From Thermoflexales bacterium (GTDB lineage Bacteria; Chloroflexota; Anaerolineae; B4-G1; SLSP01), in the NCBI GenBank assembly GCA_015486785.1, contig WFQZ01000197.1, positions 1 through 27,315 on the forward strand: 27,315 nt of DNA, given 5' to 3'. Positions 1-6,333 of this stretch are shown here, piece by piece; the first letter of the stretch is position 1; each line of letters opens with the position of its first letter. The notes beneath the pieces are model-generated. The model ran no database searches, had not been told where the DNA came from, and worked only from the letters and a program-made list of their open reading frames with translations. The position numbers and the translations under genes were made by a program.

Positions 1-691
1 CGTACAACGCCGGTTGGTGGGAGAGCAAGCCGACGATCACCGCGCCGATCACCGCGCCCTTCCTGCCGCTCTGACGGTAGAGCACCAGGTAGACGCCGAG
101 GCCGCACAGGCCGTTCAGGGCTTGCGCGGTCCACAGGAGCGCGGTATGCGCCGGCACTTGGGCCAGCCATTGCAGGGTAGCCGTGAGCGCGTAGAGTCCC
201 AAGTGGTACTCGCCCAGCGGGACGGGGAAGTAAGGGTTCAAGGTGGCGGGGAGCTGCCCGTGAGTGGCGGTTAGCTGGGTGAGGAGCGCGTGGTGGAGTG
301 AATCGGACCAAGCCGGGTAGGGATGGCCGCGCAGTATCCAGAAGCGGGTGAAGAGGGTCATGCCGAAGACGGCCAGAGCCGTCCACTCCAGGGCGTCAAA
401 CGCGAGCCAGGATTTCCACAGGCCGCGCATCCGCCAGCCGATCCAGGCGGCCATCACGGTGAGCAGTGCGCCGGTTTTGTACGGGCCGAAGGTGAGGAAG
501 GGCAGCACGGCGCGAGCGGTGTAGAAGACGACCGGATAGAAGGCGATGCTCAGTCCCACGGCGACGATCCAGCGTTGCAAGCCTTCCCATCGCCGCCAGA
601 AATCTCCGATCAGCAGGGCGGCCCAGCCGGGGAGGATGAACATCGCGCTCAGGACGAGTAAGATGCGGGTGGTGATCAATGTCTGGTGCAA
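1..691 (-). CDS. Polytopic membrane protein, GT-C glycosyltransferase-like (3' end cut by window edge)
   Basis: The minus-strand frame stays open from 691 to the left edge, giving 230 residues without a stop; the C-terminus lies outside the window. The translation is very hydrophobic, with membrane segments near residues 6-27, 40-58, 73-88, 100-118, 163-178 and 212-225. A loop at about 121-160 carries an acidic/histidine patch (WSDSLHHA, D130, H133-H134), the layout of the first outside loop of GT-C (PMT/ArnT-like) glycosyltransferases, where an Asp is catalytic. That family call is inferred from topology and context only. The start chosen is TTG at 691, eight bases after an AGGAG; it overlaps the end of the upstream glycosyltransferase gene by 16 nt. 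An ATG at 643 is the alternative. It is probably co-transcribed with the GT2 and Wzt genes and works on surface polysaccharide or lipid-linked sugars. Confidence 0.6.
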   Translation of the reverse strand, partial: MHQTLITTRILLVLSAMFILPGWAALLIGDFWRRWEGLQRWIVAVGLSIAFYPVVFYTARAVLPFLTFGPYKTGALLTVMAAWIGWRMRGLWKSWLAFDALEWTALAVFGMTLFTRFWILRGHPYPAWSDSLHHALLTQLTATHGQLPATLNPYFPVPLGEYHLGLYALTATLQWLAQVPAHTALLWTAQALNGLCGLGVYLVLYRQSGRKGAVIGAVIVGLLSHQPALY

Positions 692-1710
692 GGTCCTTGC
701 TCCTGTGCGGCGGATTGATGGTCTCGAAGGTGTGCGAGGTGACGGTAGCGTTGTGGCACCTGCCACGGGAACACCATTGAGTCCAGCGATCTTCGCCAGT
801 GTTTGGAATTACGGATGCGGGATTGGATGGCTCTGCGCTTGCGGTAGACTTGGGGCAGCTTGACCAGTGCGACGATTCTGCCGCGCATGGCGTGGATGTC
901 CCGCCGGGTCACGAGGGCGTAGAGGGCTGCGCTCAGATCGTAGAAGGCGATGAGCGGCAGGTAGGCGAGGTAGTGGGGCAGCGGGTAATTTTTGAAAATC
1001 AGCCAGACTTTATTGCGCCCCAAGAGGTAGTTTTTGAAGGGCGAGCCTTCGCCCAGGGTGCCGGAGTGGCAATGGTAGACTCGCGCGGTGGGGACGTAGA
1101 GGGCACGCCATCCGGCGAGCTGCCCCCGCCAGGCGAGGTCCACGTCTTCTAGGTAGGCGAAGAAGTCTTCGTCGAACAGCCCGATATCCGTCAGCATCTC
1201 GCGCCGATAGAGTGCCGCGCCGGCGCAAGGGCCAAAGACTTCGGTGGGCGTGTCTTTCTCCGTGTTGTCCGGCTTACCGCCGCGACAGTCCCAGGCGATG
1301 CCCACGGGGTCAAGGCAGATGCCGGTGGAGTTGATGGTGTGCTGCTCGTTGGGGAAGAGCATTTTGCTGGCGAACATGCCCACGCCACGGTACTTATCGG
1401 CTGCGGAGACCAAGGCTTCCAGCCAGCCGGGAAACGGCTCTGTGTCGTTGTTGAGGGTGACGACATATTTGCTATCTGTGGCACGGATGCCTTGGTTGAT
1501 CGCGGCGGCGAAGCCGCGATTTTCGGCGTTGGCGATCAGGTGGATGGGCGGGGCGTGCTCCCGCAGCCAGGCGAAGCTGCCATCGTTTGAGCCGTTGTCC
1601 ACCACGGTGATGGCGAAGTCTTTGAAGGTTTGCACCTCCAGCGCGGCCAGGCATGTCTTCAGCAGCGCGAGTCCGTTCCAGTTGGGGATGATGATTTGTA
1701 CTAAGGGCAT
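676..1710 (-). CDS. Glycosyltransferase family 2 (rhamnosyltransferase/WbbL-like)
   Basis: 344 residues. It should transfer a sugar from a nucleotide-sugar donor to a growing surface glycan at the inner face of the membrane. Visible features are the GT-A N-terminus (PLVQIIIPNWNG, 2-13), VVDNGSNDGS (36-45), NRGFAAAINQG (64-74), the metal-binding NND (87-89, the DXD equivalent) and the acceptor-side ED motif (YLEDVDLAWR, 186-195) with the catalytic-base acid. A hydrophobic stretch at about 245-268 could associate with the membrane, and the tail is basic. The ATG at 1710 follows GGGAG with 8-nt spacing and lies 15 nt downstream of the Wzt gene, so both are probably on one transcript. The motif set matches dTDP-rhamnose-using enzymes such as WbbL, but the sugar is not determined. 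Confidence 0.9.
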   Translation of the reverse strand: MPLVQIIIPNWNGLALLKTCLAALEVQTFKDFAITVVDNGSNDGSFAWLREHAPPIHLIANAENRGFAAAINQGIRATDSKYVVTLNNDTEPFPGWLEALVSAADKYRGVGMFASKMLFPNEQHTINSTGICLDPVGIAWDCRGGKPDNTEKDTPTEVFGPCAGAALYRREMLTDIGLFDEDFFAYLEDVDLAWRGQLAGWRALYVPTARVYHCHSGTLGEGSPFKNYLLGRNKVWLIFKNYPLPHYLAYLPLIAFYDLSAALYALVTRRDIHAMRGRIVALVKLPQVYRKRRAIQSRIRNSKHWRRSLDSMVFPWQVPQRYRHLAHLRDHQSAAQEQGPCTRH

Positions 1711-1725
1711 ATCACAAGCTCCCGC

Positions 1726-2949
1726 TTAGCTCCATTCTCCGCGCAGGGTGACGATGCCGTATCGTTCTTTTTCGGAGGGCAGGACGCGGAATGGATACAG
1801 CCGGTCGTGGTAGTCGTACATTTCGGTGTCGGCCCAGTTGTGGGCGGCTACGGAGATGTGATACAGTCCTTCGAGCAAGGGCAGGTTGGTGACGGTGTAG
1901 CGCACTGCGCCCGTGCCTTCTATCCAGGGGATCTCGTGCCCCGCGAATTTGGTGTTGGGGCCGGTGATGTGAACGCCGTCGCTGCGGTGGATGGCCAGGC
2001 CGAAGACCGGTTGCGCGATTCGCGTGTGCGCCTGGTAGTGGATCTCCACGATCAGTTTGTCGCCTTCGCGGAATTGCTGCCGCTCTGCGCCTTGCTCGTC
2101 CAGCAAGCGGACGTCGGTGATGACGACTTTGCCGCTCCCCCAACGGCGGTCGTCCTCTTTCTCTTCGTCTTCGGCCTCGGCGGCGGCTTGCTGCCGTTCT
2201 TCTTCCTTGGCCCAGGTTTGATCGACGTAGCGAGCTACCACCGATTCTACCGCGCCATCCGCTGCTAGGCGGCCTTGATCCAGCCAGAGGGCGCGGGAGC
2301 AGATGGATTTTACGGCGTCGGCACTGTGCGAGACGAATAGGATGGTCACGCCGCTGCCGCGCAGGCGGTCGATTTGCTCCATGCACTTGATTTGGAAGGA
2401 GGCGTCGCCCACGGAGAGCACTTCGTCTACCAACAGGATTTCCGGGTCGGTGTGGATGGCGACGGCGAAGCCCAGCCGCACATACATCCCGGAGGAGTAG
2501 TGTTTGACCGGCATGTCAATGAACTGCTCCAGTTCGGAGAAGCTCACGATTTGGTCGAATTTGCGCTTGACTTCGTCGCGGCTCAGGCCCATGATCGCGC
2601 CGTTTAGGTAGATGTTTTCGCGCCCGGTGAGGTCGGGATGGAAGCCGGCCCCCAGCTCCAGAAGGGTGCGGACGCGCCCGTGCGTGGTGATGGTGCCGCT
2701 TGTCGGCTCCAGGATGCGGGCCACGAGTTTGAGGATGGTGCTTTTGCCTACGCCGTTCGGCCCGACGATGCCGACCGTCTCTCCGGCGTTGACTTCAAAG
2801 CTGATGTCCTTGAGCGGCCAAAATTCTTGCTCATCAAACTCCGGTTTGCGCTTGCGAAACCGCCCGAAGAGCATTTCTTGTACGGTGCGGCTGTGTTGGT
2901 TCAGGTAGAATCGCTTGGAGACGTGTTCAAATTTGATAACAGGGTTCAT
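1726..2949 (-). CDS. wzt: ABC transporter ATP-binding protein, Wzt type (polysaccharide/O-antigen export)
   Basis: 407 residues. The N-terminal ATPase domain (about 1-240) has Walker A GPNGVGKST (63-71), signature YSSGM (151-155), Walker B ILLVDE (171-176) and the H-loop histidine (H208). The C-terminal half (about 255-405) has the beta-rich pattern of the Wzt carbohydrate-recognition domain that reads the cap of the finished glycan in O9a-like systems. A charged, Glu-rich linker lies around 250-270. It would power export of a lipid-linked polysaccharide with a Wzm permease, but no permease is encoded in the visible part of the operon. It is the first gene of the minus-strand operon, 117 nt from the divergent trkH open frame. 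Teichoic-acid exporter TagH is the closest alternative, but the C-terminal Wzt-like domain favours Wzt. Confidence 0.9.
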   Translation of the reverse strand: MNPVIKFEHVSKRFYLNQHSRTVQEMLFGRFRKRKPEFDEQEFWPLKDISFEVNAGETVGIVGPNGVGKSTILKLVARILEPTSGTITTHGRVRTLLELGAGFHPDLTGRENIYLNGAIMGLSRDEVKRKFDQIVSFSELEQFIDMPVKHYSSGMYVRLGFAVAIHTDPEILLVDEVLSVGDASFQIKCMEQIDRLRGSGVTILFVSHSADAVKSICSRALWLDQGRLAADGAVESVVARYVDQTWAKEEERQQAAAEAEDEEKEDDRRWGSGKVVITDVRLLDEQGAERQQFREGDKLIVEIHYQAHTRIAQPVFGLAIHRSDGVHITGPNTKFAGHEIPWIEGTGAVRYTVTNLPLLEGLYHISVAAHNWADTEMYDYHDRLYPFRVLPSEKERYGIVTLRGEWS

Positions 2950-2979
2950 TGGCTCACTTTCTCGGTGATTGATGGGGAG

Positions 2980-3007
2980 AGTATAACTGTGGGCCTTGCA
3001 AGGGCAA
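2980..3007 (-). promoter_or_regulatory. Candidate sigma70 promoter of the polysaccharide operon
   Basis: On the minus strand, TTGCCC (3007-3002) and TATACT (2985-2980) are separated by 16 nt. This puts transcription start at about 2973 and leaves a leader of about 24 nt before the wzt ATG at 2949. Found by eye; not tested against a background model. Confidence 0.4.
2994..3003. promoter_or_regulatory. 10-bp palindrome between divergent promoters (possible operator)
   Basis: CCTTGCAAGG is a perfect palindrome. It overlaps the candidate -35 boxes of both the leftward wzt promoter and the rightward trkH promoter, so a dimeric regulator bound there could affect both. No regulator gene is nearby. 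Confidence 0.25.
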
Positions 3008-3023
3008 CAGGTGCGAGTATCGT
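2996..3023 (+). promoter_or_regulatory. Candidate promoter of the trkH-trkA operon
   Basis: TTGCAA (2996-3001) and TATCGT (3018-3023) are 16 nt apart, each matching 4 of 6 consensus bases. A separate TATGAT at 3042-3047 has no good -35 partner. Between here and the gene lie CTATC-N6-GATAG (3034-3049) and two copies of CGAGTAT (3014-3020, 3038-3044), which may be regulatory. Weak call. Confidence 0.25.
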
Positions 3024-3078
3024 ATCTGTGTGTCTATCGAGTATGATAGAGTGAGTTTGGCGGAGTTTGTGGAGAAAG

Positions 3079-4500
3079 ATGAAAAAACGGAGTTTCAGCA
3101 TCATCTTGCGCTTGATGGCGGATATTTTTTATGCGTACAGTTTCACGCTGCTGCTGCCGGCGGCTATCGGCCTGCTGCGGGGCGAGCGGGCCTTGGTGCT
3201 GGTGTTCCTGGGGGAGGCGGCGGTGCTGCTGGGCGGCAGTGGCTGGCTCAAGCGGCGCACGTCCACGGAAGGGGTGCGGAGTCGGCACGCGGCCATCGCC
3301 TTGGTTTTGACGTGGATCACGCTGGCGTTGTTGGCGGGTGTGCCGTTTTGGGTGTGGGGTATGGCGGGGATTGACGCGCTGTTTGAGGCGTTTTCGGCGT
3401 GGACCGATACCGGTTTGACGATGCTCCCCGATCCGGCGGTGCTGCCCTACTCGCTGAGTTTCTTCCGGGTGATGATGCAGTGGATCAGCGGGCTGGGGAT
3501 CGTGATGTTTATGCTCTTCCTGCGGCGGCCTGCGCCGCGAGCGGCACAGAGTTTGTTTCAGGCGGAGGGGCGTTTCGAGGATTTTACGACCGATTTATGG
3601 CACGTGGGGCATACGATTGTGTGGATTTATGCGGGCTACACGTTGCTGGGCGCGGTCTCACTGTGCGGGCTGGGCGTGCCGCCTTACGATGCGTTGTTGC
3701 ACGCGATCACGTCGCTTTCCACCGGCGGATTTTCCACCAACAGCGTGGGCGTCGGCGGATACGGGGCGGGGCCTGCGCTGGTGGCGATGGGGTTGATGCT
3801 CGCCGGGGGGATCAGTTTCGGCAGTCATCAGGCGTTGCTCAGCGGGAAGGTGCGGAAGTTCCTGCGCAATCCAGAAGTGCGGGCGTTGTTTCTGCTCATC
3901 GTGGCGGCGTTGGGGACATTGTCGCTGGCGCAGGTGATGCGCGGGGAGGCTGCGAACGCTCATCTGCTGGACAACGCCTTCTACACCATCACGGCGATCA
4001 CCAGTTGCGGCGCGGGCACTACGCTCCCCTTGACCGATGTTTCGGACGTGTTTTTGTTTGTGCTGCTGCTGTTGATGTTGAGCGGCGCGGTTTACGGCTC
4101 AACGACTGGCGGGCTGAAGTTGTGGCGATTGTTGATCCTGGGGCAGGTGATCCGCCGCGAGGCCAAGCGGCCTTTCTTCCCGGAAGGCACGGTCATGCCG
4201 CTGCGGATGGGGCACAATGTGATCTCTGAATCGACCGCGCTCCAGGTGGCCGGATACGTGTTGCTTTACCTGACGTTGGGGCTGTTGGGGAGCTTGATTT
4301 TTATGCTCTACGGATACCGTCCGTTGTACGCGCTGTTCACGGTGTTTTCGGCGCAGGGCAATGTGGGGTTGAATGCGATGCCTGCCGACTTGTACTACGG
4401 GATGCCGGTGGTGCTCAAGGCGCAGTTGATCTTTCATATGCTCGTGGGGCGGGTGGAGATTTATCCGCTGTTGTATCTGTTCCACGAATTGCACAGTTGA
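3079..4500 (+). CDS. trkH: Potassium uptake protein TrkH/KtrB family, membrane channel subunit
   Basis: 473 residues from the ATG at 3079, which follows GGAGAAAG; an in-frame TTG at 3067 is less likely. It is the K+-translocating subunit of a Trk/Ktr system in the cytoplasmic membrane. Four pore repeats are visible, each with its filter-loop glycine: WTDTGLT (108-114), SLSTGGFST (212-220), TSCGAGTT (308-315) and FSAQGNVGL (423-431). About eight to ten membrane segments surround them, and SGAVYGSTTGGLK (335-347) matches the conserved gating-loop region of the third repeat. The family is gated by a cytosolic RCK ring of TrkA, encoded just downstream after 9 nt. The Gly in every filter suggests K+ selectivity. 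At 473 residues it is normal for TrkH. Confidence 0.93.
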   Translation: MKKRSFSIILRLMADIFYAYSFTLLLPAAIGLLRGERALVLVFLGEAAVLLGGSGWLKRRTSTEGVRSRHAAIALVLTWITLALLAGVPFWVWGMAGIDALFEAFSAWTDTGLTMLPDPAVLPYSLSFFRVMMQWISGLGIVMFMLFLRRPAPRAAQSLFQAEGRFEDFTTDLWHVGHTIVWIYAGYTLLGAVSLCGLGVPPYDALLHAITSLSTGGFSTNSVGVGGYGAGPALVAMGLMLAGGISFGSHQALLSGKVRKFLRNPEVRALFLLIVAALGTLSLAQVMRGEAANAHLLDNAFYTITAITSCGAGTTLPLTDVSDVFLFVLLLLMLSGAVYGSTTGGLKLWRLLILGQVIRREAKRPFFPEGTVMPLRMGHNVISESTALQVAGYVLLYLTLGLLGSLIFMLYGYRPLYALFTVFSAQGNVGLNAMPADLYYGMPVVLKAQLIFHMLVGRVEIYPLLYLFHELHS

Positions 4501-4509
4501 GGAGGAAGG

Positions 4510-5226
4510 ATGGATGCGAAATTAAACGTGGTCGTTGCCGGGTATAGCAGCTTCTCTTGGGCGTTGATCAAGGAACTGCGCGGGCGGTTGGGCGGCGGAA
4601 AGTTGTACTTCGTGCTGCCGGAACGGCAACAGGCTCTGGAAGCCGGTTTGTTGGAAGGCGTGGTGGCCGTGCATGGGGAGATCGCCAATACCGAGGTGCT
4701 GGATCAATTGGACTTGGAGCATTGTCACACGTTCATCGGCAGCTCGCGGGAGGAGCAGGCGAACATTCTGTGCGCTCTGTACGCGAAGAATAGCGGGGCG
4801 CGGCATGTGTATGCGCGGCTCTTTGATGCGAAGTTGATGCCGCTGTTGGAGTCGGTGGGGATCACCCCGCTGCAAACTTCGCATACGGCGGCGGCTTTCA
4901 CCGCGATCAGCATCCTCAAGCCCTCGGTGGCGGAGCTGGTGAGCTTGACGCGCGGGCAGTTTGACTTGGAGGAGATCCGCGCCGCCGATTACCCGGAGTT
5001 GATCGGCTGCCGCTTGGGGAATCTGGAAGGCGAGAACCTCAACATCATCGCGGTGGATCAGGGCGGCAAGGTGTGGCTGGGGTACAACACGGTGGTGCAG
5101 GAGGACGCGATGTTGATCATCATCTACGACAAGCGGATCAAGAAGCAGTTGCGCCAGGAACTGCGTTACGTGGCAATGGAAGCCGCGCGGCGGAGCAAGG
5201 CTGCCGGCGGGCAGTGCGGGAGGTGA
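4510..5226 (+). CDS. trkA: TrkA-like RCK regulatory protein with degenerate nucleotide-binding loop
   Basis: 238 residues: an RCK_N Rossmann domain (about 5-135) followed by an RCK_C domain (about 145-220). The expected role is to form the cytosolic ring that gates TrkH in response to bound nucleotide. The usual GxGxxG loop of the first beta-alpha turn is replaced by GYSSFS (11-16), so the second and third glycines are serines. The acidic residue after beta-2 (E of LPERQQ, near 38) and the later IGSSREEQAN stretch are kept. The start follows TGAGGAGGAAGG, and the gene is the immediate partner of trkH. It is clearly RCK by overall pattern, but NAD(H)/ATP binding may be altered or lost. It ends one base before trmD, so the two are very probably translationally coupled. 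Confidence 0.85.
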   Translation: MDAKLNVVVAGYSSFSWALIKELRGRLGGGKLYFVLPERQQALEAGLLEGVVAVHGEIANTEVLDQLDLEHCHTFIGSSREEQANILCALYAKNSGARHVYARLFDAKLMPLLESVGITPLQTSHTAAAFTAISILKPSVAELVSLTRGQFDLEEIRAADYPELIGCRLGNLEGENLNIIAVDQGGKVWLGYNTVVQEDAMLIIIYDKRIKKQLRQELRYVAMEAARRSKAAGGQCGR

Positions 5227-5227
5227 G

Positions 5228-5971
5228 ATGCGCATTGACATGGTGACGCTTTTCCCGGCGATGTTTTTAGGCCCGTTGCAAGAGAGCATTCTCAAGCGGG
5301 CGCAAGCTCGCGGCATCTTGACGATCTTCCTGCACCAACTGCGGGATTATGCTTGGGACCGGCATCAGATGTGCGATGATCGGCCCTACAGCGGGCGCGT
5401 GGGCATGGTGATGAAGCCGGAGCCGATCTTCCGCGCGGTGCGGACGATTCTGGCGGGCGAGTCTGCGCCGGTGATCCTGCTTTCGCCGCAGGGGGAACGG
5501 TTCACGCAGCAACGGGCGATGGAGCTGGCGCGAGAGCCGCGTTTGTTGTTCCTCTGCGGGCACTATGAGGGCGTGGACGAGCGGGTGCGTGAGCAGTTGG
5601 TGACGGAGGAGCTTTCCATCGGCGACTATGTGCTCACCGGCGGGGAGTTGGCCGCGATGGTGGTGGTGGATGCCGTGGCGCGATTTGTCCCCGGCGTGCT
5701 GGGCGCGGCAAACGGAGCGCACGATGATTCTTTCGCCACCGGATTGTTGGAAGGGCCGCAGTACACCCGCCCGCCGGTCTTCGAGGGGCTGGCCGTGCCG
5801 GACATTCTGCGGTCGGGCGATCACGCAGCCATCGCCCGCTGGCAGCGCGAGGCGGCGTTGCGGCGCACTTGGGAGCGGCGTCCCGATCTGTTAGATCAAG
5901 CTGATCTTGATGAGGCGGATAAGGTTTACCTGAGAAAATTGCGAGAAGCTCTTGACAGAGAAACGAAGTAA
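5228..5971 (+). CDS. trmD: tRNA (guanine-N1-)-methyltransferase TrmD
   Basis: 247 residues, full length for the family. It methylates N1 of G37 in tRNAs using S-adenosylmethionine, which protects the reading frame. The SPOUT trefoil-knot motifs are all present: LLSPQGERFTQ (84-94), CGHYEGVDERV (110-120), SIGDYVLTGGELA (130-142) and DSFATGLLEGPQYTRP (167-182). The N-terminus MRIDMVTLFP is typical. The ATG lies one base after the trkA stop and uses GGAGGTGAG. trmD normally sits in an rpsP-rimM-trmD-rplS operon; here it is attached to K+ transport genes and none of those neighbours is present. Confidence 0.97.
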   Translation: MRIDMVTLFPAMFLGPLQESILKRAQARGILTIFLHQLRDYAWDRHQMCDDRPYSGRVGMVMKPEPIFRAVRTILAGESAPVILLSPQGERFTQQRAMELAREPRLLFLCGHYEGVDERVREQLVTEELSIGDYVLTGGELAAMVVVDAVARFVPGVLGAANGAHDDSFATGLLEGPQYTRPPVFEGLAVPDILRSGDHAAIARWQREAALRRTWERRPDLLDQADLDEADKVYLRKLREALDRETK

Positions 5972-5979
5972 GCCACAAT
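5952..5979 (+). promoter_or_regulatory. Candidate promoter of the moaD-AOR-Hdr operon
   Basis: A perfect TTGACA (5952-5957), inside the last codons of trmD, is followed after 16 nt by CACAAT (5974-5979). Transcription would start near 5986, about 28 nt before the moaD-like ATG at 6014. This is the best-looking promoter between trmD and the ATPase genes, but it was found by eye only. Confidence 0.45.
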
Positions 5980-6013
5980 AGGCGTAATTTCGGCGTTGGA
6001 TTCAGGAGAAGCG

Positions 6014-6298
6014 ATGAAAGTTACGGTGGAGTTTCTAGGTGTGGCGGGACTGGCCGCCGGAACTCGTGAAGTGACGCTGGAGCTTCCAGAAGGAACGACG
6101 TTCCGGCAGATCGTGCGCCGGCTTAGCGAGCGATATCCCGATCTCGTCGGGAAAGTGATCGCCGAGGATCGGGAGACGATGTTCGGCTCCAACATCCTCA
6201 ACCGCAACGGAAAGACCGTGATCCGCGATGAATTGCTGGACACTTGCCCGCAGGATGGAGACAAACTCTTTATTATGGCGATTTTGGCCGGAGGATAG
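6014..6298 (+). CDS. moaD: MoaD/ThiS-family sulfur carrier protein
   Basis: 94 residues from the ATG at 6014, which has AGGAGA five bases upstream; an in-frame TTG at 5996 has no such site. The beta-grasp pattern (KVTVEFLGVAG at the start) and the C-terminal Gly-Gly (LAGG) are the marks of sulfur carriers that receive a thiocarboxylate from a MoeB-like enzyme. MoaD supplies sulfur for the dithiolene of molybdopterin/tungstopterin. It sits 35 nt before an AOR gene that needs a tungsten-pterin cofactor, so a dedicated cofactor role is likely. No MoaE, MoaA or MoeB is in the window, so the other steps must be encoded elsewhere. ThiS is the alternative, but no thiamine genes are nearby. Confidence 0.88.
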   Translation: MKVTVEFLGVAGLAAGTREVTLELPEGTTFRQIVRRLSERYPDLVGKVIAEDRETMFGSNILNRNGKTVIRDELLDTCPQDGDKLFIMAILAGG

Positions 6299-6333
6299 CT
6301 GCGGCTTTATCAGTAATCTTTAGGAGGGAGCGT

